Source: Eisenbergiella tayi (GTDB lineage Bacteria > Bacillota > Clostridia > Lachnospirales > Lachnospiraceae). From it: DNA of 64,000 nucleotides. The translations under genes and the position numbers were made by a program. Below the pieces are notes generated by a model, which worked only from the letters and a program-made list of their open reading frames with translations, was not told the origin of the DNA and searched no databases. Shown piece by piece: positions 1 to 7,739 of this stretch; the first letter of the stretch is position 1; each line of letters starts with the position of its first letter. The stretch covers positions 124,001 to 188,000 of the forward strand of contig NZ_MPDJ01000006.1 in assembly GCF_001881565.1 (NCBI RefSeq), read 5' to 3'.

Positions 1-421
1 GTTCGGGCAGATTGCCGATGCCCTACGGATGATTGATGCCTGTGCGGCTTCTGCGGGGATCCATATTGCGATTGAACCCCTCAACCGCCAGGAAAGCAAT
101 ATTATACAGAACCTGGAGGAAGGGAAAAAACTGATGACGGAGGCCGGCGGGCCTTCCATACGCCTTCTGGCGGATTATTATCATTTTATGCTGGAAAAAG
201 AGTCTTTGGAAACTCTGAAAAAAAGGATACCTGATATTGTGCATGTTCATTTTGCGGATCCCGACGGACGGAGCTTTCCGAAAGAAAGCCGTAAGGAATA
301 TGAAGATTTCTTTGCAGTGCTGAAGGAAGGCGGATATGACGGCAGGGTCAGCATAGAAGCTTATTCGGAAAATAAGGAAAAAGAAATTTCCGAGGCGGTA
401 TTTATACGGAAGTATTTTTAA
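1..421 (+). CDS. Sugar phosphate isomerase/epimerase family protein, 3' part
   Basis: The reading frame is open to the left edge (first full codon at base 2), so only the last 139 or so residues are present. They look like the second half of an AP-endonuclease-2/xylose-isomerase-type TIM barrel: a strand ending in IEPLNRQ, where the Glu is a usual metal ligand, a later HVHFADPDGR segment with a likely metal-binding His, and SIEAYSE near the C-terminus with a Glu usual at the barrel mouth. The family includes hydroxypyruvate isomerase, tagatose epimerase and IolE/IolI enzymes; which one this is cannot be told from the fragment. A glycerate kinase starts 43 bases downstream on the same strand, which would suit an enzyme acting on hydroxypyruvate, tartronate semialdehyde or a related sugar acid, but that is inference. 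Confidence 0.8.
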   Translation, partial: FGQIADALRMIDACAASAGIHIAIEPLNRQESNIIQNLEEGKKLMTEAGGPSIRLLADYYHFMLEKESLETLKKRIPDIVHVHFADPDGRSFPKESRKEYEDFFAVLKEGGYDGRVSIEAYSENKEKEISEAVFIRKYF

Positions 422-464
422 CGGAGCAGGATTGCACGCCTTTGGACAGATGACAGGAGCGAAT

Positions 465-1625
465 ATGAAAAAAGTGGTATTGATTCCGGATTCCTTTAAA
501 GGAACCTTATCCTCCGCTAAGGTATGCGAGATCATGAGTAAATGTATACATAATAAATTCCCGGACTGCGAGATCGTGCAGATACCGGTTGCCGACGGCG
601 GTGAAGGGACGGTGGACTGCTTTTTACAGGCGGTTGGGGGACGGAAACGCAGAGTGACGGTCTGCGGCCCATTTATGGAACGGATAGAAAGCTTTTATGG
701 AATTCCGGACACCGGAGATAAAACGGCAGTCATTGAAATGGCGGCCTGCGCGGGGCTTCCTCTGGCGGAAGGCAGGGAAAATCCGGAATTGACGAGTACC
801 TACGGAGTGGGTGAGCTGATAGCCGATGCGCTGGAACAGGGATGCCGGAATATAATTATCGGCCTTGGCGGAAGCTCCACAAATGACGGCGGCTGCGGCA
901 TGGCGGCGGCTTTGGGGGCAAAATTCTATGGGGAAGACGGAGAGGCCTTTCTGCCGGTGGGAGGAACGCTGAAGAATATAAAGCGAATTGATATATCCGG
1001 CCTGGACAGGCGCTTAAAGCAAACCTGCATCACGGCCATGTGCGATATTGACAATCCCCTGTATGGAGCCAACGGGGCCGCCTTTATTTTCGGGCCGCAG
1101 AAGGGGGCGGATCCGGCAATGGTTAATCGGCTGGACGCAGGCCTGCGCTGCCTCTCCCGTCAGATTCTGACGGATTTGGGAACCGATGTATCCGAACTTC
1201 CCGGAGCAGGCGCGGCAGGAGGCATGGGCGGAGGGGCGGCGGCCTTTCTGCATGCCCGGTTATGCCCGGGTATAGAGGTGGTGCTGGAAACCGTGAGATT
1301 TGAGGAACGGATCGAAGGGGCGGATGTTATTTTTACCGGAGAAGGCAGGCTGGATTATCAGAGCCTGATGGGAAAAGTGGTGGGAGGCGTGGCAAAGTAT
1401 GCCAAACGGGACGGAATACCGTTGATCGTGGTGGCGGGAAGCATTGACGAGAGGACGGGAGATATTTATGGATCCGGAGTCAGCGCCGCCTTCAGCATTA
1501 CCAGGATGCCGGTCCCTTTCACGGAAGCCAGGAAAAGCAGTGAAGAAAATCTGGAGCGGACTATGGAGGATATACTCCGTCTCTGGAAGGTGATTGATGA
1601 GGAATATGCCGGAGCGCCGTTGTAA
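465..1625 (+). CDS. Glycerate kinase (GlxK/GarK type)
   Basis: Phosphorylates D-glycerate with ATP and so links sugar-acid breakdown to lower glycolysis in the cytoplasm. The 386-residue product has the family's usual length and features: an N-terminal VLIPDSFKGTLS segment, PVADGGEGTVD near residue 45, a glycine-rich GLGGSSTNDGGCGMAAALGA near 140, and FTGEGRLDYQS near 290. The ATG at 465 is preferred to an in-frame TTG at 432 because AGGAG lies five bases before it and the protein then begins MKKVVLIPD, as in relatives. It follows a sugar isomerase-like gene closely and probably shares its transcript. A hairpin that overlaps the stop codon may end transcription. Confidence 0.93.
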   Translation: MKKVVLIPDSFKGTLSSAKVCEIMSKCIHNKFPDCEIVQIPVADGGEGTVDCFLQAVGGRKRRVTVCGPFMERIESFYGIPDTGDKTAVIEMAACAGLPLAEGRENPELTSTYGVGELIADALEQGCRNIIIGLGGSSTNDGGCGMAAALGAKFYGEDGEAFLPVGGTLKNIKRIDISGLDRRLKQTCITAMCDIDNPLYGANGAAFIFGPQKGADPAMVNRLDAGLRCLSRQILTDLGTDVSELPGAGAAGGMGGGAAAFLHARLCPGIEVVLETVRFEERIEGADVIFTGEGRLDYQSLMGKVVGGVAKYAKRDGIPLIVVAGSIDERTGDIYGSGVSAAFSITRMPVPFTEARKSSEENLERTMEDILRLWKVIDEEYAGAPL

Positions 1626-1641
1626 AAAACGGCGCTTCCTT
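1611..1641 (+). terminator. Probable intrinsic terminator after glycerate kinase
   Basis: GGAGCGCCGTT (1611-1621) pairs with AACGGCGCTTCC (1629-1640) apart from one bulged T, around a short A-rich loop. The stem overlaps the stop codon. The T run after it is weak. Confidence 0.5.
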
Positions 1642-1697
1642 GGACTTACGGCGCCGTCTTCCGCATATATTGGATAGAAAAGACCTCTGGAGCCGCC

Positions 1698-2855
1698 ATG
1701 AAACGCTGCGGGAAGTTAAAATATGCAATTGTGATTGAACTGGTGCTTCTCACCCTTCTTTTTGCCGTCAGACAGGCAGGGAAACCCTCTGCCCCTGTAA
1801 CCTCGGGTTCCATTATCGTTGAAGAACCGGAAGAAGAGGCGGGAGAAGAAGCGGAGAAGGATTATATTAAGTGGGTGGATTTTAATGTTTCCTATGAAGC
1901 CCTCTGTCAGGCTTATGATGCGGATGTGGAAACCTACGGTGAGGATTTCCATATAGACTGGATATCTCTCCTGGCCTGTACCGCGGCCAAAAACGGCGGT
2001 GAATTCGGAAGGCAGGCGCTGAAGGATATGGATTCCATTACGGAAAAAATCCGGAACGGAGAAACCACGATGGAAGAAATCACCTGTGACCTGAATAACT
2101 ATGACTATTTTTATCAGGCCTATGACGCCGTGCTGGGCGGTATGGTGGGCGAATTCCTGCTTCAGGAACAGGATGAATCCGGAAATACGGTGTGGAAACG
2201 GAAATATGGGCTGAAGGCTTATTCGCCCATTGCCAAGGGATTTCCCTATACCGATTATGATGATTTCGGATCCTCCAGGAGCTATGGCTATAAAAGGCCC
2301 CATCTGGGCCATGATATGATGGGGCAGATCGGGACGCCGGTGGTGGCTGTGGAATCCGGATATGTGGAAGTTTTGGGCTGGAACCAGTACGGCGGCTGGC
2401 GCATCGGCATCCGGAGCTTTGACGGAAAGCGATATTACTATTACGCCCACCTGCGCCAGGATTATCCTTATGCGGAGGGCCTTGCGGAGGGTGACGCCGT
2501 GACGGCCGGGGACATCATTGGTTATATGGGCCATACAGGCTATTCCGAAAAGGAAAATGTGAATAACATTAAGACAGTGCACCTCCATTGGGGATTGGAG
2601 CTTATTTTTGATGAGTCACAGAAGGAATCGGATAATGAGATCTGGATCGACTGCTACCAGCTTTCCCGTTTCCTGTATAAAAACCGTTCGGAAGCGGTAA
2701 AGGTGGAGGAAAGCAAAGAGTGGAAACGGATATACGATATGGAAGACCCGGCTGTGGAAAAGTATCTGGAGGAGCATGGGGACAGTGTGTCGGGAAACGG
2801 CGTGTCAGGCAATGACATATCGGGCAGCGGTGTTACCGATAATTCGGAAGGATAG
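1698..2855 (+). CDS. Membrane-anchored M23 family metallopeptidase
   Basis: Likely a zinc endopeptidase that cuts peptidoglycan cross-bridges outside the membrane. Residues 1-30 hold a positively charged start and one hydrophobic segment (about 8-25) with no clear cleavage site, so it is probably a signal anchor. An acidic linker and a helical region of unknown family (about 50-165) follow. The LytM/M23 domain covers roughly 170-300 with all expected ligands: H202 and D206 in HLGHD, then H295 and H297 in VHLHWG. The catalytic set is complete, unlike SpoIIQ-type degenerate members. The last 25 residues are a Ser/Gly/Asn/Val low-complexity tail of SGN-type units. It stands alone between glycerate kinase and a rhamnosidase. 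A role in sporulation or cell separation is possible but not shown. Confidence 0.88.
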   Translation: MKRCGKLKYAIVIELVLLTLLFAVRQAGKPSAPVTSGSIIVEEPEEEAGEEAEKDYIKWVDFNVSYEALCQAYDADVETYGEDFHIDWISLLACTAAKNGGEFGRQALKDMDSITEKIRNGETTMEEITCDLNNYDYFYQAYDAVLGGMVGEFLLQEQDESGNTVWKRKYGLKAYSPIAKGFPYTDYDDFGSSRSYGYKRPHLGHDMMGQIGTPVVAVESGYVEVLGWNQYGGWRIGIRSFDGKRYYYYAHLRQDYPYAEGLAEGDAVTAGDIIGYMGHTGYSEKENVNNIKTVHLHWGLELIFDESQKESDNEIWIDCYQLSRFLYKNRSEAVKVEESKEWKRIYDMEDPAVEKYLEEHGDSVSGNGVSGNDISGSGVTDNSEG

Positions 2856-2972
2856 CAGCAGCGGGAAAATAAAACGGCCGCCGGAGGACATAAAGCGCAG
2901 GACTGGTGTGGACAATAAAGGTCATAAAAAGACAGTCTAAAAGACAATGACTATTTTCACTCCAACGGTTAC

Positions 2973-2992
2973 AATCAATATATACATTGATT
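2973..2992. promoter_or_regulatory. Inverted repeat upstream of rhamnosidase, candidate operator
   Basis: AATCAAT (2973-2979) and ATTGATT (2986-2992) form perfect 7-bp arms around a 6-bp AT-rich centre, 81 bases before the GH78 start. Bases 2980-2994 (ATATACATTGATTTT) recur exactly at 21220-21234, in front of the GntR/LacI-type regulator. No convincing -35/-10 pair was found in 2856-3073. The regulator that binds here is unknown. Confidence 0.45.
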
Positions 2993-3073
2993 TTCACATA
3001 TGCTGCAGTGGACGGACGGCCCTGCTGCATGTGTGAAGACGGAACGATATTGAGAAAACAGGAGAGTGAAAAT

Positions 3074-5761
3074 ATGAAACTGACTCAGTTAAAAGTAAAT
3101 CATTTAAAGAATCCTCTCGGATTTTCCGTTAAGAATCCCTCCTTTTCCTTACAGGTGGCGGAAAGCAGCGGAAGCACATTAAAAGCGGCCCGAATCCGAA
3201 TAGCAGAAAAAGAAGACATGTCGGAGCTTCTGTATGACAGCGGCATGAGGGAAGATATCTCCTCCCTTTCCTTTGTCCCGGAAACAGAATTGGAAGGCGG
3301 AAAGCGTTATTACTGGGATGTTACGGCGCAAGCGGACGACGGCGACCAGGGAACCAGCGCTGTGGAATGGTTCGAAGGCGGCTGCGGGGAGCGCTGGAAA
3401 GCGGACTGGATAACGTCGCCTCTCGGAAAAGAAATACAGCCGGTAATGTACCGGAAATTCAGGCTGGAAGAGAAGGAGGCGTCACAAATCGCTTCCGCAA
3501 GGCTTTACATATCAGGGCTTGGGGTCTATGAAGCATGCCTGAACGGGGAAAAAGCGGGCGATGAATACCTGGCGCCTTTTTATAATGATTACCGTTTCTG
3601 GATCCAATACCAGACCTATGATGTAACACAGCAGCTGAAACCGGGAGAAAACGTACTGTCCGTCATGCTGGGAGACGGCTGGTACAAAGGCCGTTTCAGC
3701 TATCTGGATGAAGCAAGGGTCAAAGAGATATACGGGGATGATTTCCTGCTGACGGCGCAGCTTCTTATCACCTTCGGTGACGGCACCCGGCAGATGATCA
3801 CCACCGATGAAACATGGAAATGCATTTCGTCCCCTGTCCTTTTCTCCAATATCTATGATGGTGAGGTCTATGATGCAGGCCGGGAAATCTGGGACAGGGA
3901 TGCGTGCAGGCTCGCCGGAGGTGTGGAAGAGGCTTCGGTTCCTGCTGTGCGTGCGGCTGCTCCCAAGGGAAAGCTGACGGAGCGGATGAGTGTGCCTGTG
4001 CGGATTCATGAAAGGTTCTCTCCCGCCAGCCTGCTTATTACCCCGGCAGGAGAACAGGTGTTGGATTTTGGTCAGGAAATCACAGGATGGGTGGAATTTG
4101 ACTGCAGGGCGGAAAAAGGAACCGAAATTACGCTGCAGTATGGGGAGATCCTGCAGGATGATAACTTTTACAGGGATAACCTGCGTACGGCGAAGGCGGA
4201 ATATACCTATATCGCCGACGGGGAAAAGAGGCATGTGCGCCCTCATTTTACCTTCTATGGTTTCCGCTATGTGAAGGTGAGCGGGATAACGCTTGTCCAG
4301 GATATGCTGAGCAGCTTCCATTTTGAAGCCTGCGCCGTTTATTCTTCGCTGGAAAGAACGGGTTCCGTCACCACCTCCGATGATAAAATAAACCGTCTCT
4401 TTGAAAATACCGTCTGGGGACAGAAGGGTAATTTCCTGGATGTGCCAACGGACTGCCCCCAGCGTGATGAAAGGCTTGGCTGGACCGGAGACGCGCAGGT
4501 TTTCTGTGCAACGGCCTGTTTCCACATGGATACCGCGGCTTTTTACCGCAAATATCTGAAGGACATGCGCTATGAGCAGGAAATCAATGGAGGCTCCGTT
4601 CCCTACGTGGTGCCGGATGTGCTTTCCGCAGCCAGGGAAAATATGGGGCAGGAGGCGCCTGATATTACGGAAAATATCTGGGGGGAATCCGGTTCCTGCG
4701 CCTGGGGAGATGCGGCAACGGTAATACCATGGACCGTTTATCAGTTTTACGGGGATAAAACCCAGCTGGAAGAAAATTATGAAAATATGAAGCTGTGGAC
4801 GGATTTTATCATCCATATGGATGAAACCTGCTGCGGCGGCGGAAGGCTGTGGCAGATTGGCTTCCATTTTGCGGACTGGCTGGCTCTTGATAACCCGGAT
4901 AAAAAAAGCTGTTTCGGAAGGACCGATCCTTATTATGTAGCCTCCGTCTATTATCTGTATTCCGCCCTTCTGACGGCGAAGGCAGCAGGCGTTTTGGGAA
5001 AAACGGAGGATCAGGCCTATTATGAAAAGGTGGCGGAGGAAGTCCGGGAAGCGATCCGCAGGGAATATATAACTGCAACAGGCAGAGTGGCGATTGACAC
5101 CCAGACGGCCCTGGTGCTCGCCCTGTATTTTGATATTGTACCGGAACCGTTTAAAGAAAGAACGGCAAAGCGCTTAAAGGAAATGCTGGAAGAAAACGGG
5201 ATGCATTTAAATACCGGATTTGTGGGAACCGCCTATCTTTGCAAGGCGCTGACCAAGGCGGGTCTTTCCGGTGAAGCCTATACCCTCCTTTTCAAGGAGG
5301 ATTTCCCGAGCTGGCTGTACGAAGTGAATATGGGTGCAACCACCGTCTGGGAAAGATGGAATTCGGTGCTGCCCGACGGAAAAATAAGTGATACGGGAAT
5401 GAACAGCCTGAACCATTATGCCTATGGCGCCGTATCCGAGTGGATTTACCGGAGCGTCTGCGGGATTGCGCCGGATGAGAGTACGGCAGGCTTTAAAAAG
5501 GCGGTGCTGGCTCCCTGCCCGGATGAACGCTTCCGGTGGGTAAAAGGCGAGTATGCTTCGGCATCCGGCCTGTACCGGAGCGGATGGGAATATGAGGGAG
5601 ATCATATCCTGTATGAAGCGGAAATCCCGTTTGACTGTACGGCAGAATTCCTTGTGCCGGAAGGGATGGCTGTGAAATCCGTAAATGGTACGCCGGCGGA
5701 GGAAAGAGAGAGACTTTCGCTGAAAAAGGGCGTTTACAGGCTGATTTTGGAAAAAGTCTGA
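3074..5761 (+). CDS. Alpha-L-rhamnosidase, GH78
   Basis: Releases terminal alpha-L-rhamnose from plant glycosides, flavonoids or pectic chains. The 895-residue protein has the standard GH78 order: an N-terminal beta-sandwich, a Bac_rhamnosid_N-type domain (HxxYDVTQQL, LGDGWYKGR), a concanavalin-like domain, then an (alpha/alpha)6 barrel. The hallmark DCPQRDERLGWTGDAQ begins at about residue 460 and carries the acidic residues of the active site. ATTVWERWNS near 755 and SLNHYAYGAVSEW near 780 are also typical. There is no signal peptide, so it is probably cytoplasmic and acts on imported oligosaccharides. The ATG at 3074 is chosen over an upstream in-frame codon because AGGAGAG precedes it and the family starts here. 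It is a single gene with no rhamnose catabolic genes nearby. Confidence 0.95.
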   Translation: MKLTQLKVNHLKNPLGFSVKNPSFSLQVAESSGSTLKAARIRIAEKEDMSELLYDSGMREDISSLSFVPETELEGGKRYYWDVTAQADDGDQGTSAVEWFEGGCGERWKADWITSPLGKEIQPVMYRKFRLEEKEASQIASARLYISGLGVYEACLNGEKAGDEYLAPFYNDYRFWIQYQTYDVTQQLKPGENVLSVMLGDGWYKGRFSYLDEARVKEIYGDDFLLTAQLLITFGDGTRQMITTDETWKCISSPVLFSNIYDGEVYDAGREIWDRDACRLAGGVEEASVPAVRAAAPKGKLTERMSVPVRIHERFSPASLLITPAGEQVLDFGQEITGWVEFDCRAEKGTEITLQYGEILQDDNFYRDNLRTAKAEYTYIADGEKRHVRPHFTFYGFRYVKVSGITLVQDMLSSFHFEACAVYSSLERTGSVTTSDDKINRLFENTVWGQKGNFLDVPTDCPQRDERLGWTGDAQVFCATACFHMDTAAFYRKYLKDMRYEQEINGGSVPYVVPDVLSAARENMGQEAPDITENIWGESGSCAWGDAATVIPWTVYQFYGDKTQLEENYENMKLWTDFIIHMDETCCGGGRLWQIGFHFADWLALDNPDKKSCFGRTDPYYVASVYYLYSALLTAKAAGVLGKTEDQAYYEKVAEEVREAIRREYITATGRVAIDTQTALVLALYFDIVPEPFKERTAKRLKEMLEENGMHLNTGFVGTAYLCKALTKAGLSGEAYTLLFKEDFPSWLYEVNMGATTVWERWNSVLPDGKISDTGMNSLNHYAYGAVSEWIYRSVCGIAPDESTAGFKKAVLAPCPDERFRWVKGEYASASGLYRSGWEYEGDHILYEAEIPFDCTAEFLVPEGMAVKSVNGTPAEERERLSLKKGVYRLILEKV

Positions 5762-5808
5762 AAACCGAATAACGATATACGATAGATATCGGGAAAAACA
5801 GTATATGC

Positions 5809-5857
5809 AACCCGGCAGCATAACAGATTTCCGTCACGGAAAAGTGCTGCCGGGTTT
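5809..5857 (+). terminator. Terminator-like hairpin after rhamnosidase
   Basis: AACCCGGCAGCA (5809-5820) is perfectly complementary to TGCTGCCGGGTT (5845-5856). The 24-base loop holds a second small stem (TTTCCG/CGGAAA). Few T residues follow, so termination may be modest. Confidence 0.6.
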
Positions 5858-5859
5858 GA

Positions 5860-5888
5860 TTGACATCTGGGAAAAACGAACCTATACT
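5860..5888 (+). promoter_or_regulatory. Sigma-A type promoter for the EFR1 gene
   Basis: A perfect -35 TTGACA (5860-5865) and -10 TATACT (5883-5888) are separated by exactly 17 bases, just after the preceding hairpin. The next gene starts 68 bases downstream of the -10. Confidence 0.85.
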
Positions 5889-5955
5889 GAAGGATGGAGG
5901 GAAAACTGCCGGAGGAAAAGCAGGAGTTTTTCCAGGAAGACAAGGGGGTGTTGTT

Positions 5956-6732
5956 ATGCTGGAAAAAATAGATGTGGTACATTTCAGCCCGGCCGGAAAT
6001 ACACGGAAGGCGGCCCTGCTTCTGGCGCAGGCGATGGCTGGCAGGACAGAGGAATATGATCTGACCAGGCCGCATAATACGGGACGGTCCTTTGGGCCTG
6101 GTGATGTGGTGATAGTGGCGGGCCCGGTATATGGGGGCCGCCTGCCCGCAGTTATGCTCGAAAGGCTGGCGGAAATCCAGGGAAACGGAGCTTTTGCGGT
6201 TACCCTGGCCGTATACGGAAACCGTGCTTATGAGGACGCGCTGATTGAGCTGGATGACAGTGTGGAGAAGCAGGGCTTCAGAAGGCTGGCATCAGCGGCG
6301 CTTGCCGCCCAGCATTCCATTGTCACACAGCTGGCGGCAGGAAGGCCTGATCAGGAGGATGCGGAAGAAATCACACGGTTTGCGGAAGAGATCCTCAGTA
6401 AATACGAAGGGATTCTTTCCGGAAAAGAGCAGCCCGGGAATTACATCGTGCCGGGAAACCGCCCTTATAAAAACTGGAATCCCATGCAGGCGGTACCTCT
6501 GGTTTCCGACGCCTGTATCAAATGCGGGCTTTGTGCAGAAAAGTGCCCTGTGGAAGCAATCCCCAGGGAAGAGCCGGAAAAAACGGATCCCGCCAAATGC
6601 ATTCTCTGCATGCGGTGCGTATCCATTTGCCCGGAAAAGGCCAGATCGCTTCCGGAGCCGCTCATGGCCGGTCTGGAACAGAAGCTGGCGCCCTTCAGGG
6701 ACATCAGGGGCAAAAATGAGTGGTTCTTATAA
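5956..6732 (+). CDS. EFR1 family flavodoxin-ferredoxin fusion protein
   Basis: A cytoplasmic electron carrier of 258 residues. The first 150 or so form a flavodoxin-like FMN domain with HFSPAGNTRKAA as the phosphate loop and GPVYGGRLPA as a second contact. The C-terminal part has two complete 4Fe-4S motifs of C-x2-C-x2-C-x3-C-P form (CIKCGLCAEKCP near residue 190 and CILCMRCVSICP near 215). The ATG at 5956 follows AAGGGGGTG and makes the protein begin directly at the flavodoxin strand; a longer frame upstream lacks any domain. A strong promoter lies just upstream, and an FMN nitroreductase gene follows after 63 bases, so the pair is probably one redox operon. Confidence 0.9.
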   Translation: MLEKIDVVHFSPAGNTRKAALLLAQAMAGRTEEYDLTRPHNTGRSFGPGDVVIVAGPVYGGRLPAVMLERLAEIQGNGAFAVTLAVYGNRAYEDALIELDDSVEKQGFRRLASAALAAQHSIVTQLAAGRPDQEDAEEITRFAEEILSKYEGILSGKEQPGNYIVPGNRPYKNWNPMQAVPLVSDACIKCGLCAEKCPVEAIPREEPEKTDPAKCILCMRCVSICPEKARSLPEPLMAGLEQKLAPFRDIRGKNEWFL

Positions 6733-6795
6733 ACAGACAGCCGATCCGCATTTACGGCGGAGTTGGTATATAAAAAAGAAAAGGAGGAAAAGGAA

Positions 6796-7314
6796 ATGAA
6801 TGAGACATTGAAAACGTTAATGGAACGCAGAAGCGTACGCTCCTATAAAGAGGAGCAGGTACCGGAAGATATTCTTCAGCAGATACTGGAAGCCGGAGAG
6901 TATGCTCCCAGCGGAATGGGAATGCAGTCAGCAGTGATGGTAGTGGTACGCGATAAAGATACCATAAATCAGATATCCCGTATGAATGCCGCCGTAATGG
7001 GAAATGACGGAGATCCTTTTTACGGAGCGCCCACGGTTGTTATTGTGTTTGGCGACAGCACAAGGGGAACCTATGTGGAGGACGGAAGCCTGGTGATGGG
7101 GAACCTGATGAACGCCGCCGCTTCCCTTGGCGTGGATTCCTGCTGGATCCACCGTGCGAAAGAGGTTTTCCTTTCGGAAGAAGGAAAAACCCTCATGAAA
7201 AAATGGGGGCTTGGCGAGGAATACGTAGGTATCGGAAATTGTATCCTGGGCTATTCCGATGAACCGCATCCTCAGGCCAAAGCGAGAAAAGACGGATATA
7301 TTATCCGGGTTTGA
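6796..7314 (+). CDS. Nitroreductase family FMN oxidoreductase
   Basis: An NAD(P)H-dependent flavoenzyme of 172 residues, near the low end for the family. It opens with MERRSVRSYKEEQVPEDILQ, the usual start of the FMN-binding region, continues with EAGEYAPSGMGMQ, and ends with a GYIIRV tail that often lines the dimer interface. The ATG at 6796 is preceded by AAAGGAGGAAAAGGAA. It probably shares the transcript of the EFR1 gene and could receive electrons from it, though the substrate is not predictable. A clear terminator follows. Confidence 0.92.
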   Translation: MNETLKTLMERRSVRSYKEEQVPEDILQQILEAGEYAPSGMGMQSAVMVVVRDKDTINQISRMNAAVMGNDGDPFYGAPTVVIVFGDSTRGTYVEDGSLVMGNLMNAAASLGVDSCWIHRAKEVFLSEEGKTLMKKWGLGEEYVGIGNCILGYSDEPHPQAKARKDGYIIRV

Positions 7315-7336
7315 CTGCGGAAATAAAGGACAGAAG

Positions 7337-7367
7337 AAGGGGGCTGTGAAAAAGCCCCTTTCTTTTT
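7337..7367 (+). terminator. Intrinsic terminator after nitroreductase
   Basis: GGGGCT (7340-7345) pairs with AGCCCC (7353-7358) around a GTGAAAA loop, with an A/T extension at the base and a T-rich tail through 7367. Confidence 0.85.
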
Positions 7368-7406
7368 CCCGATTACCCCGTCTCATCTTCCCATCAATCA
7401 ATTCTT

Positions 7407-7440
7407 GAAGGTCATTTACTGCAATGGGTAAATGACCTTC
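7407..7440. other. Perfect 13-bp stem-loop of unknown role
   Basis: GAAGGTCATTTAC (7407-7419) and GTAAATGACCTTC (7428-7440) are perfect complements around TGCAATGG. It lies in the 425-base gap between nitroreductase and the ABC importer. There is no proper T run on either side, so it may be an operator or a decayed repeat rather than a terminator. Apart from this, the terminator and the promoter, nothing else was recognised in 7315-7739. Confidence 0.5.
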
Positions 7441-7599
7441 AGCGCTTTTCTGATTTCTGTAATTTCTGAAATCTTTCGTGCAGAATCAAATACTTCCTGA
7501 ACGATTTATCCCCTGTTTAATCTGATACTTCACTAAAACGAGCACTTATACGGAATATCTGCAGGTAAAGAAAATCCACATGCAAGTAAAAATAATCCG

Positions 7600-7628
7600 T
7601 TTACATTCAATATGCAATACCATATAAT
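7600..7628 (+). promoter_or_regulatory. Promoter of the first sugar ABC operon
   Basis: TTTACA (7600-7605) and TATAAT (7623-7628) are separated by 17 bases. This gives a leader of about 105 bases before the binding-protein gene at 7740. Confidence 0.75.
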
Positions 7629-7739
7629 TTTTGTAACAATAAAGACACGTAATTCCGTATTCTTTGCGAATTGCATTGTGTTATGCAGATTCCAATAACA
7701 GATTGCGGATATGTAATTGCTGATTAAAAGGAGGATATT

